Shown here piece by piece: positions 17,078 to 24,212 of a DNA stretch of 29,966 nucleotides. Position numbers and translations under genes: made by a program. Source of the stretch: Chroococcidiopsidaceae cyanobacterium CP_BM_RX_35 (GTDB lineage Bacteria > Cyanobacteriota > Cyanobacteriia > Cyanobacteriales > Chroococcidiopsidaceae); the NCBI GenBank assembly GCA_019242465.1, contig JAFAVL010000132.1:1-29966 (forward strand), read 5' to 3'. Under the pieces are notes generated by a model. That model searched no databases and was not told the DNA's origin. It saw only the letters and a list, made by a program, of their open reading frames with translations. The stretch's first letter is position 1. The number at the start of each line of letters is the position of its first letter.

Positions 17078-18154
17078 ATGGATTATCGAGCAGCAGGCGT
17101 TGATGTTGAGGCGGGTCGAGAGTTTGTCGGACGCATCCGTCACCTGGTTCGCAGTACCTACAGACCGGAAGTCATAGGTGGACTGGGTGGCTTCAATGGT
17201 TGCTTTCAATTACCATCTGGGTACCGAGAACCAATTTTGGTTTCCGGCACAGATGGTGTGGGTACGAAACTTAAACTTGCCCATGCCCTCAATTGCCATC
17301 ACACCATTGGAATTGATTTGGTGGCGATGTGCGTCAACGATGTGCTGACAGCAGGGGCAGAACCGCTATTTTTTTTGGACTATCTAGCGACTGGCACTCT
17401 GAATCAAGAGCAACTAGTGCAAGTAGTCGCAGGGATTAGTCAAGCGTGTCAGTTAGCTGGATGTGCCTTGCTGGGGGGAGAAACGGCAGAAATGCCTGGG
17501 TTCTACCAATTGGACGAGTATGACTTAGCTGGATTTTGTGTGGGAATTGTGGAAAAGAGCCAGCTCTTGGATGGTTCTCAGGTACAGGTAGGTGATGTCG
17601 CAATTGGTTTAGCCAGCACTGGCGTCCATAGCAATGGCTTTAGTTTAGTACGGAAAATAGTCGCAGAGCGTGGTTGGGATTGGAGAGATTCTCTTTCAAA
17701 GACGCTCTTGCATCACGCTTTGCATGTGGGAGGCAATCATGCAAAACTGAGTGAGGTGCAGAGCTTAGGAGAAGCTTTTCTAACACCCACAGGAATTTAT
17801 GTCAAACCCGTCCTTGCAGCGCTGCAATCGGGATTGGAAATTCACAGTATGGCTCACATTACTGGTGGTGGTTTGCCAGAGAACCTACCCAGAAGCCTTG
17901 GTGATCGTCAATCGATCCAAATCAACCCTGAAGCCTGGTCAATTCCCCCACTGTTTGATTGGCTAGCTGAAGCTGGCTCAATCAGCCGAACAGACATGTT
18001 TAACACGTTCAACATGGGCATAGGGTTTGTCCTGCTCGTACCGCCAGCCCAAGCTGAACCAACAATCAAGTGGTTTGAGTCACAAGATATTGCTGCCTAT
18101 GCGATTGGTGAGGTTATTGCTGGCTCAGGTTGTTTAGTTGGACTACCAGATTGA
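17078..18154 (+). CDS. purM: Phosphoribosylformylglycinamidine cyclo-ligase (AIR synthetase)
   Basis: PurM closes formylglycinamidine ribotide with ATP to aminoimidazole ribotide, the fifth step of purine synthesis, in the cytoplasm. The 358-aa protein has the family motifs [13 protein letters not shown] at the N-terminus, [51 protein letters not shown] and [44 protein letters not shown] and [10 protein letters not shown] follow. The length is close to the usual 340-350 aa. It is single on the plus strand and has no other pur genes nearby. The ATG at 17078 begins exactly at the conserved MDYR. Confidence 0.97.
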   Translation: MDYRAAGVDVEAGREFVGRIRHLVRSTYRPEVIGGLGGFNGCFQLPSGYREPILVSGTDGVGTKLKLAHALNCHHTIGIDLVAMCVNDVLTAGAEPLFFLDYLATGTLNQEQLVQVVAGISQACQLAGCALLGGETAEMPGFYQLDEYDLAGFCVGIVEKSQLLDGSQVQVGDVAIGLASTGVHSNGFSLVRKIVAERGWDWRDSLSKTLLHHALHVGGNHAKLSEVQSLGEAFLTPTGIYVKPVLAALQSGLEIHSMAHITGGGLPENLPRSLGDRQSIQINPEAWSIPPLFDWLAEAGSISRTDMFNTFNMGIGFVLLVPPAQAEPTIKWFESQDIAAYAIGEVIAGSGCLVGLPD

Positions 18155-18184
18155 CGCTCCCACTAGCTTGAGCTGTAATAATGT

Positions 18185-19051
18185 TCATGTTGCCATTCTT
18201 TGCATCGCTTCTAGCAAGTGTTGATGCACAGAGGCAGATGCAGCTATAACTAGCCCAGGACGTTCATAGTTTTCGCATGCATGCAGAGGAGGTGGCAGCT
18301 CTCCAGTTAGCGTGGTGACAATACAACCTGCCTCTTGGGCTAAAAATGCCAGGGCAGCACCGTCAATAAACTTGCCTACTCGGAGAATTGCACCTGCGAG
18401 TTCACCATTTAACATCCCATTAAAATTTGGAATTTGATAATTTTTGGAGTAGGAAGTGGCAACGCTAATTACCGTGTATTGTTCGCTTAACTTTGCCCCC
18501 AGTGACTCCATGCCCCACCCCAGCAAGATAGTTGAACTCGTTTCCCCAAGTCGTAAAGGACGACAAGCTTCTAAGTTAGTGTCCAATGTCCCCTGCCAGC
18601 AACCTTCGCTACGCAGGGCATAACAGTATGTGCCTAGTGCTGGGGAAATCGCGATCGCTGCTTCAAACTCATCCCAGTTCAGAACACCCAGAATAATTTG
18701 GTAGTTCGAGTGTCCATCCAAATAGAACTGGGTACCATCAATCGGATCGAGGGTGACGAGGTAATCGTCTTTGGCACCAAGCGCGATCGCCCTGAAATAC
18801 TTCGTGTTGTAGGACTGCTTGTACTCTTCTCCGTAAAAGCGGATAGTGGGAAACGTACCTAGCAGTGCTACTTCTACCAAAGTTTGAATGGAAAGATCGG
18901 CATCACTCAACGCCGCCCCAAAGAAACTCGCTGCCTCTTTAGCTGGGCGTGCCGCAATCTGAGATTGGATCTGTCGGGCATAGGCTGCTGCGACTTTGAG
19001 ATAGGGAAATAACGTTTCCAGAACCAGACGAGGGGTTGGCGTTTTTGACAT
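18185..19051 (-). CDS. Inositol monophosphatase-family protein
   Basis: This is a 288-aa Mg2+-dependent phosphatase of the inositol-monophosphatase superfamily. Motif 1 is seen as RFYGEEYKQ followed by TLDPIDGTQFYLDG, which binds the metals and the catalytic water. The second motif, normally WDxAAG, appears as FIDGAALAFLAQEAG, retaining the aspartate. An SDADLSIQTLVEVAL segment matches the usual N-terminal metal-ligand region. Possible substrates include inositol phosphate, fructose bisphosphate or 3'-phosphoadenosine phosphate; the sequence does not decide between them. ATG 19051 is preferred over GTG 19072. It converges on purM with a 30-bp gap. Confidence 0.88.
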   Translation of the reverse strand: MSKTPTPRLVLETLFPYLKVAAAYARQIQSQIAARPAKEAASFFGAALSDADLSIQTLVEVALLGTFPTIRFYGEEYKQSYNTKYFRAIALGAKDDYLVTLDPIDGTQFYLDGHSNYQIILGVLNWDEFEAAIAISPALGTYCYALRSEGCWQGTLDTNLEACRPLRLGETSSTILLGWGMESLGAKLSEQYTVISVATSYSKNYQIPNFNGMLNGELAGAILRVGKFIDGAALAFLAQEAGCIVTTLTGELPPPLHACENYERPGLVIAASASVHQHLLEAMQRMAT

Positions 19052-19292
19052 GGTGTAAAGAGCAACAAACACACCATAGTATTTTAGGCAGCGATTCAGC
19101 TTTGGTGGCTGTCTCTAGATTTTGCCAAGCCTTCACAAGGCAGATTTAAAACAAAAGTGATGGTAACGACAGAAAAGCAGTGACGCCAGTCTTAGGTTCG
19201 GTGTGCTTCTAGAAGTAGTATTGCTGACAGGGCGACGTTCTCCCCATCACGGTTTTTTGATAATCTAAAAAAACTGGTTTGTTGCAAATACC

Positions 19293-20159
19293 TTGAAGAA
19301 TACAGAGTCTATTTCCCAAGCTAGGAGAATCGGGATCTTTGATAGTGGTGTTGGTGGTCTTACAGTCTTACGGGAACTCTATCGACAACTCCCTAATGAA
19401 TCGATTCTTTACTTTGCAGATACAGCACGCCTACCTTACGGTACTCGGTCTAATGGCGAACTTGTGCTGTTTACACGCCAAATTTTGGCATGGATGGTGC
19501 AGCAAGATGTCAAAATGATCGTTATGGCTTGCAACACCAGTGAAGCCTTGGCACTGGCGACGGTGCGCCCTCAGTTCAATTTACCAATCATGGGATTGAT
19601 CCAGCCGAGTGCCCGTGCTGCCGTTCACCAAGGTAAGCGCATCGGAGTCATCGCCACACCAGCCACGGCTGCTAGCAATGCCTATCATCATGCGATTCAA
19701 TCGATTGAGCCAACTGCTCAGGTTTGGCAAGTTGGTTGTCCAGAATTTGTGCCGCTAGTCGAGCAAAACCGCATTAACGATCCCTACACAAGCTTGGTAG
19801 CACGAAAATATTTGTCACTATTATTACAGCAGCCAATCGATACCTTAATTTACGGCTGTACCCATTACCCACATTTGAAACCAGTACTGCAAACAATTTT
19901 GCCACCGTCTGTGAAGATTATCGATCCAGCCATTCATGTTGTCGCTGCAGCTGCCCAAAAGCTAGATATACTCGCGCTGCGAAATTGCCGGGCTCCTTTA
20001 CCAACTCGCTTCTGTGCTAGCGGTTGTCCTCAACAGTTCGCCCAGTTATCACGGCAATGGTTAGGTTTTACTCCAGTAGTTGAAAAAATACATTTTCCTA
20101 ATGGAGGTGGAAGTCATGATGATACCGTTGCCGAAGTGCGACACAAAGTTGTAGCTTGA
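19293..20159 (+). CDS. murI: Glutamate racemase
   Basis: MurI interconverts L- and D-glutamate and supplies D-glutamate for peptidoglycan. The 288-aa protein has the cofactor-free racemase motifs IGIFDSGVGGLTVLREL, YFADTARLPYG and VMACNTSEALAL with Cys80. VGCPEFVPLVEQ and IYGCTHYPHLKP with Cys189 complete the two-cysteine active site. The start is a TTG at 19293; there is no in-frame ATG before the conserved IGIFDSG motif, so a TTG start is needed unless translation begins at another non-ATG codon. A perfect hairpin lies two bases after the stop. The gene is followed by a DUF4168 gene transcribed in the same direction. Confidence 0.96.
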   Translation: MKNTESISQARRIGIFDSGVGGLTVLRELYRQLPNESILYFADTARLPYGTRSNGELVLFTRQILAWMVQQDVKMIVMACNTSEALALATVRPQFNLPIMGLIQPSARAAVHQGKRIGVIATPATAASNAYHHAIQSIEPTAQVWQVGCPEFVPLVEQNRINDPYTSLVARKYLSLLLQQPIDTLIYGCTHYPHLKPVLQTILPPSVKIIDPAIHVVAAAAQKLDILALRNCRAPLPTRFCASGCPQQFAQLSRQWLGFTPVVEKIHFPNGGGSHDDTVAEVRHKVVA

Positions 20160-20161
20160 GC

Positions 20162-20179
20162 AAAAGCCAAGCGGCTTTT
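20162..20179 (+). terminator. Hairpin after murI
   Basis: Arms AAAAGCC and GGCTTTT form a perfect 7-bp stem with loop AAGC, starting 2-3 bases after the murI stop. The 3' arm ends in four T residues. This is a short but plausible intrinsic terminator for murI that separates it from the DUF4168 gene. Confidence 0.6.
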
Positions 20180-20249
20180 AAGATAGCCAGAGTTTTGCTG
20201 TCATTCAGCTTCTGGTAACACAAACGCTTACAGAAAGGAGTTATCCAAC

Positions 20250-20762
20250 ATGCTGAAGCAAGTTCTAGCAAGTTCTTCTGTTGCCCTACTGCTATGCTGT
20301 CTACCTGCTCGAGCGCAAACCCAGGCTTCTCCCACATCCCAACCCCCGAAGCAAGCCCCGCAATCACAAGAACCACAAACATCTGAGACACAGGTTAGCC
20401 CTCAAGAACTTCAGAAGTTTGTCAATGCCGTCAAACAATTGCTACCAATTCAGCGGGAGGTCAGTCAACAGATGGCTTTAGCAATTCAGCAAGGAGGACT
20501 TAGTAAAGATAGATTCACCGAAATTTTTGAAGCGCAACATATGCCTCAAGTGCCACCAGCAAAGCCAATCAGCCAAGAAGAGAAACAAAAATTTACCCAA
20601 ACCTTAACCAAAGTCACGGCTATCCAAGAGAAGGAACAGCCCAAAATGAAAAAGGTAGTCCAAGACCAAGGTCTAGATGTGCAGCGCTTCAATCAGATTC
20701 AGCTAGAGGTAAAACACAATCCTACTCTCCTGCAACAAGTTTTAAGGTTAATTCAGTCCTAG
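20250..20762 (+). CDS. Secreted DUF4168 domain protein
   Basis: The 170-aa protein begins with a signal peptide (MLKQVLASSSVALLLCCLPA, cleavage near ARAQT), followed by a proline/glutamine-rich linker. Residues of about 47-165 form a helical DUF4168 domain with paired segments such as QELQKFVNAVKQLLPIQ and EEKQKFTQTLTKVTAIQEKE. DUF4168 proteins are common periplasmic proteins in cyanobacteria and proteobacteria with no known activity. AAAGGAG sits upstream of the ATG at a suitable distance and supports the start. Lysine and glutamine content is high. A long hairpin follows the gene. Confidence 0.85.
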   Translation: MLKQVLASSSVALLLCCLPARAQTQASPTSQPPKQAPQSQEPQTSETQVSPQELQKFVNAVKQLLPIQREVSQQMALAIQQGGLSKDRFTEIFEAQHMPQVPPAKPISQEEKQKFTQTLTKVTAIQEKEQPKMKKVVQDQGLDVQRFNQIQLEVKHNPTLLQQVLRLIQS

Positions 20763-20786
20763 TAGGTTGCTTACTCTATAGGATAC

Positions 20787-20829
20787 AAACCCAATGCTGC
20801 TCCTCCTGCTGAGGTACAGCGCTGGGTTT
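20787..20829 (+). terminator. Long hairpin after the DUF4168 gene
   Basis: AAACCCA (20787-20793) pairs with TGGGTTT (20823-20829). Inside it GCTG pairs with CAGC, with one mismatch and one wobble between the two helices. The 3' side ends in TTTT. It lies 25 bp after the stop and may terminate transcription, though the T run is short. Confidence 0.5.
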
Positions 20830-20863
20830 TATCGCGGAATGCGGTCAACGCTGCTTTCACGAA

Positions 20864-20905
20864 GTCATCGCAGCTCCCGGAGGTTGCCTCCGGGAGAACG
20901 ATGAC
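20864..20905. repeat. Two-tier palindromic element
   Basis: Inner arms CTCCCGGAGG (20874-20883) and CCTCCGGGAG (20887-20896) are perfect 10-mers around a TTG loop. Outer arms GTCATCG (20864-20870) and CGATGAC (20899-20905) are perfect 7-mers. A second small palindrome, CAACGG...CCGTTG, lies at 20912-20930. The element is between the DUF4168 gene and the PEP-CTERM gene's 3' end. Confidence 0.85.
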
Positions 20906-20934
20906 CCCGTACAACGGCGGTGTACCGTTGAACT

Positions 20935-22329
20935 CTATCTAAACCTCATTCGCAGTTTTTTCGATTGGCATTTGAGCATCAAGCCTGTACTTGAAATAAC
21001 AGCAAAGGCTAGTGCATCTAATGGAGCAGAGTTAGGTTCGGGAACAGCTAAAGCATTTGCACCAAAGCTTTCGGAAAAGGTTCCTTTACTACCATTATCT
21101 ATGTACTCTCCGTATGAGGTTCCTACTCCGGTGTTTGGATCAATTTGAAACCCTCCAGAGCTATAAAAAGAACCGTTAGGATCGCCCAAAGAGTATGTAA
21201 TTGTATGACTGCCACCATCGTAAGTAAAAACACCATTACCCATCGGGGTCGTGAAGTTTCTCGTTACTGTTCCTGTAAACCCTGATGACGTTTGAGAGCC
21301 ACCAGTAGGTGGGAGAAAGTTTGAAAAGTCTAATCCTTGCGCAGCTTGGTAGTTTGCAATGGGAAATTGTTGCAGAAATCCTCCCGTATTGCCGTTCTCT
21401 TTATAGACTCCATATGAGGTTCCTACTCCGGTCTTTGAATCCATTTGAAACACTCCAGAGCTATAAAACGAGCTATTGGGATCTCCTAGAGAGTAGCTAA
21501 GTTTACCACTACTAGGATCGTAGTTAAAAAGCACATTCCCTTTTGGCGTATTGTAAGTTGTCGTATTTGTTTGTGCAGAACTTGGAGATGATATTTGAGA
21601 AGCTCCGATTGTATTCGCTACGGCAGCCTCAAACTCAGGAGGAGCCGACACATTTGAATTACCAAAGTTTTGATAGGACATCCCCATAGTTGCATTATCT
21701 TTGTAGGTTCCATACGAGCTTCCCCCAAAACTATTGGAATCGTATTGAAACCTGCCGGAGCTATAAAATGTGCTATTTGGATCGCCGAGAGCATAGGTGA
21801 TTGTATGGTTGGAGCCATTGTAAGTGTAAGTACCATCCCCTTTTGGCGTACTGAAAGGTCTCGTTACCGTTCCTGTAAAACCTCCGTCTGCTTGGGAACC
21901 GTCAGCAGAATTGGGTTGAATAAAAGCTTGAAAAATTGAAGGCACTGATTGTTGCGAGCTCAAGCTTGTGCTGCTATCGGTTCCTGTAGAGCTAGGATAA
22001 CTGGTTTGAAAGCCTGAGATGGGAAACTGCTGAGAGGAAGTTCCTACATTTCCATTGTCTACATATGTTGTATATGAGGTCCCTGTTGAAGTCGCCGGAT
22101 CGAATTTGAAACCTCCAGTACTATAAGACGAGCTGTTTGGGTCTCCCAGAGTATAAGTAATCGCATTACTGTTGGTATCATAAGTGTAAACACCATTCCC
22201 CATTGGTGTTGTAAATGTCCTTGTTACCGTTTCTGCCAAACCTGAGGAGGCTTGAGATATCGTTCCCAGAGCAATCAAGCAGCCAACAATTAATCGAGAT
22301 GATTCTGCTTTCATTAGTGATAGGTTCAT
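20935..22329 (-). CDS. Repetitive secreted protein with PEP-CTERM sorting signal
   Basis: The product is about 464 aa with a signal peptide (LIVGCLIALGTISQASSGLA). It has four repeats of about 75 conserved residues spaced 100-120 apart. Each repeat runs TVTRxFxTPxGNGVYTYD, xxITYxLGDPNSSFYSSG, GxFQxDxxTGxGTSYGxY and then xDNGxxGxxxQxF. The C-terminus has VPEPNSAP, a short hydrophobic segment and a basic tail (KCQSKKLRMRFR), the layout of a PEP-CTERM signal handled by an exosortase. The protein is rich in Ser, Thr, Gly and Asn, typical of extracellular or matrix proteins. Starts at 22371, 22329 or 22314 are possible; the last two place the signal peptide best. No exosortase gene is in the window. 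The repeat family itself is not one I recognise. Confidence 0.82.
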   Translation of the reverse strand: MNLSLMKAESSRLIVGCLIALGTISQASSGLAETVTRTFTTPMGNGVYTYDTNSNAITYTLGDPNSSSYSTGGFKFDPATSTGTSYTTYVDNGNVGTSSQQFPISGFQTSYPSSTGTDSSTSLSSQQSVPSIFQAFIQPNSADGSQADGGFTGTVTRPFSTPKGDGTYTYNGSNHTITYALGDPNSTFYSSGRFQYDSNSFGGSSYGTYKDNATMGMSYQNFGNSNVSAPPEFEAAVANTIGASQISSPSSAQTNTTTYNTPKGNVLFNYDPSSGKLSYSLGDPNSSFYSSGVFQMDSKTGVGTSYGVYKENGNTGGFLQQFPIANYQAAQGLDFSNFLPPTGGSQTSSGFTGTVTRNFTTPMGNGVFTYDGGSHTITYSLGDPNGSFYSSGGFQIDPNTGVGTSYGEYIDNGSKGTFSESFGANALAVPEPNSAPLDALAFAVISSTGLMLKCQSKKLRMRFR

Positions 22330-22501
22330 GCTTTGTATACAAGCATGTGTGCAACAATACGGAATTAACATTACTCAATGTAACGGTTTATCAAGCCTAC
22401 TGAAATTAGATTTGACTAAGAAATATCTGACTTATGTCTAAGAAATGTTTGATCTTAAACTTACTCAGGCAAATTTTAGCAACAGAAAATTACTTGTTCG
22501 A

Positions 22502-22529
22502 ATAAAAATCGCCAGTTTTAGCTGGCGAT
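22502..22529 (-). terminator. Intrinsic terminator downstream of the TPR gene
   Basis: On the minus strand ATCGCCAG and CTGGCGAT form a perfect 8-bp stem with a 6-nt loop, followed directly by TTTTTATT. It is the first terminator-like structure after the TPR gene, so the palindrome cluster is probably transcribed as that gene's 3' UTR. Confidence 0.75.
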
Positions 22530-22585
22530 GTTCTTGACTGTCCTGATCTAAATGGGTATTAGAAAGCAAACACGCTCAAGGCTTC

Positions 22586-22726
22586 GCCGGAGCTATCTCC
22601 GGCACGGCGGATAAAGACGAAGCGTTTTCCGTTGCTCCCGGAGGTCGCCTCCGGGCGGACGATAAAGCCTGCGGGTTGCCCGCAGGCAACGTCCTTGAGA
22701 ACGGCGGGACGAGGGAGCCTCGTCCC
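22586..22726. repeat. Array of four different short palindromes
   Basis: Four G+C-rich palindromes follow in 141 bp. GCCGGAG/CTCCGGC has a CTAT loop (22586-22603). CCCGGAGG/CCTCCGGG has a TCG loop (22637-22655). GCCTGCGGG/CCCGCAGGC has a TTG loop (22667-22687). GGGACGAGG/CCTCGTCCC has a GAG loop (22706-22726). All arms are perfect although the sequences differ from one another. Confidence 0.88.
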
Positions 22727-22770
22727 AACCACCTCGACTTCCTTGAGTAAGCTCAATTACAAAAAGCTCT

Positions 22771-23676
22771 TCACTTAACTAAAAACTGGATTAATCGTTT
22801 CCACTCAGTCATATTGCCGTTCTTAGCAATGAGCATTTCATTCAGGTCATCGAAATCCCGATGAATGCTGTCTTGGAGCTGCTTTACTTTCTCCTCATAA
22901 GCTTTTACCTTTAGGATATTTGACTTACCGTTAATTAGATACCTAAAGAAGTAGTCGAATAGATCAATCAGTACTTGGAATGGTAGTAGCGATTTTTCGT
23001 ATCCTATATTTTGAAGATACTCTTCATACTTGTCTGCCATCTCGCGAATGATTAGATATTCCAGGTAGTTGAGTTTAACAAAGGGGTTATTAGGATGTTT
23101 TTCCAGTGCCGCTTGCATAAGTTTTATGGACTGCTCAGGTTCATTTTCCTTGAGTAAGAAAATTGCATACCGTTTGACAGCCCAGGTGTAGGCGGAATTT
23201 CTGTTCAAGACATCTTCATAAACCTGCTTGGCTTCTAATTTTTTGTTGTATTTCTCTAGAAAGTAGGCATAATGGGAAAGAGTCCAAAGATCGTTTTCAT
23301 AACCCTTAGTTAAAGCCTTTTGGTACCAATTGTAAGCCTGATCCATCAGGAAATTTCTTTCTAAAATATAGGCATAGTAATTATCACCTTCTGTTCTGTC
23401 TTCCTCAAGATTAAAAGCCTTATTTAAATAAAACAGGGATGTTTCATAGTCATAAAGTTTACCGTAGCACTGACCGATACCATAATAAAAGTCTGTATCT
23501 TCCTTCTGCTCTAGTAAATACTGATACAGGCATATAGCTACGTTATAGACTTCCTCCTGGCGTAACGAGTCTGCTGCCACAGCAACAGACTTCAGCGGCT
23601 GCTTTTGATACACGCTCAGAATTTTTCCATAGTCTCCAGATTGAACTAGCTCCATCAGTGAGGTGTCTTCCATCAT
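22771..23676 (-). CDS. TPR-repeat protein
   Basis: This is a 301-aa soluble helical protein with about five tetratricopeptide-like repeats between residues 40 and 215. Examples are AICLYQYLLEQKEDTDFYYG, IGQCYGKLYDYETSLFYLNKAF, ILERNFLMDQAYNWYQKAL and IKLMQAALEKHPNNPFVKLNYL. The last 85 residues, including a lysine-rich helix near KAYEEKVKQLQD, are not TPR-like. TPRs bind other proteins, but the partner is unknown. The gene starts at one of two consecutive ATG codons with AGGA upstream. It is AT-richer than most of the window and rich in Tyr, Glu and Lys, which may mark later acquisition. A terminator lies about 240 bp after the stop. Confidence 0.83.
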   Translation of the reverse strand: MMEDTSLMELVQSGDYGKILSVYQKQPLKSVAVAADSLRQEEVYNVAICLYQYLLEQKEDTDFYYGIGQCYGKLYDYETSLFYLNKAFNLEEDRTEGDNYYAYILERNFLMDQAYNWYQKALTKGYENDLWTLSHYAYFLEKYNKKLEAKQVYEDVLNRNSAYTWAVKRYAIFLLKENEPEQSIKLMQAALEKHPNNPFVKLNYLEYLIIREMADKYEEYLQNIGYEKSLLPFQVLIDLFDYFFRYLINGKSNILKVKAYEEKVKQLQDSIHRDFDDLNEMLIAKNGNMTEWKRLIQFLVK

Positions 23677-23830
23677 TAATGGTTTCCTAATTTTTTGGTA
23701 GTTTTATTTTTAGGGAGAATAGAAGGAAGATAGAGATGTCCTCTTTCTTACTTTTAACAGCCTTTCATACAAATCCTGCTAGTAAGTCTAAATAAAGATT
23801 TAGAGTTGTAGATTTTATATCTGTTTTATG

Positions 23831-23836
23831 TATACT
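23831..23836 (+). promoter_or_regulatory. Possible -10 element of the 23866 gene
   Basis: TATACT lies 29 bp before the ATG at 23866. A weak -35 candidate TTGTAG (23806-23811) is 19 bp upstream, longer than ideal. This is a pattern match only. Confidence 0.3.
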
Positions 23837-23865
23837 GAAGCTATTTAGGTGCTTTGATTTAAACT

Positions 23866-24171
23866 ATGAGGATTTGGCTTACCTGCTTTGGAGTGCTGTT
23901 TGCGATCGCAGAATTCTGTCAGTGGGTGCAACACTTGACGCTGCCATTGCCCGTCTACATTTTGGGTGGGGCGTTGTTAGCGATCGCGTCCAACTACAAC
24001 AAGCGAACTAAGTTGCCCTGGCAGGATGAACTACCCACAGTCATAGCTGCTGTTACTCCACCCAACCTACCCCAACCGACTCCGGCACCTCAACCCCCTC
24101 AGTCTATTTCTTTCACGATTCACCGCCCATCTGGGGAGCCGCAGGGAAAAGAGGCGCAGAGTCAGGATTAA
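23866..24171 (+). CDS. Small membrane protein with proline-rich tail
   Basis: The 101-aa protein has two hydrophobic segments in its first 45 residues (WLTCFGVLFAIAEFCQWV and LPVYILGGALLAIASNY). A positively charged turn (NKRTKLPW) and a proline/glutamine-rich cytoplasmic-like tail (PPNLPQPTPAPQPPQ) follow. I recall similar small proteins in cyanobacteria but know no function. The reading frame contains two HIP1 octamers. It lies 41 bp before the acyltransferase start on the same strand and may share its transcript. The family is unassigned. Confidence 0.7.
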   Translation: MRIWLTCFGVLFAIAEFCQWVQHLTLPLPVYILGGALLAIASNYNKRTKLPWQDELPTVIAAVTPPNLPQPTPAPQPPQSISFTIHRPSGEPQGKEAQSQD

Positions 24172-24212
24172 AATAGTGATTGTCAAGAAATGCACGCGGC
24201 TCAGTAGAATTG

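Larger units (their letters stand above)
22330..22770. other. Intergenic region with palindrome cluster
   Basis: This 441-bp spacer separates the PEP-CTERM gene from the TPR gene. The left part (22330-22500) is AT-rich and should hold the PEP-CTERM promoter. A hairpin with a T run follows at 22502-22529, then the palindrome cluster 22586-22726. A TTG-initiated 65-codon frame crosses the cluster on the minus strand, but it has no protein-like features. Confidence 0.6.

Noticed and set aside
22559..22756. 65-codon minus-strand frame across the palindrome array
   Set aside because: It begins with TTG, lacks a ribosome binding site and consists of repeat-derived codons. Its openness is noted as a property of the repeats, not as a gene.
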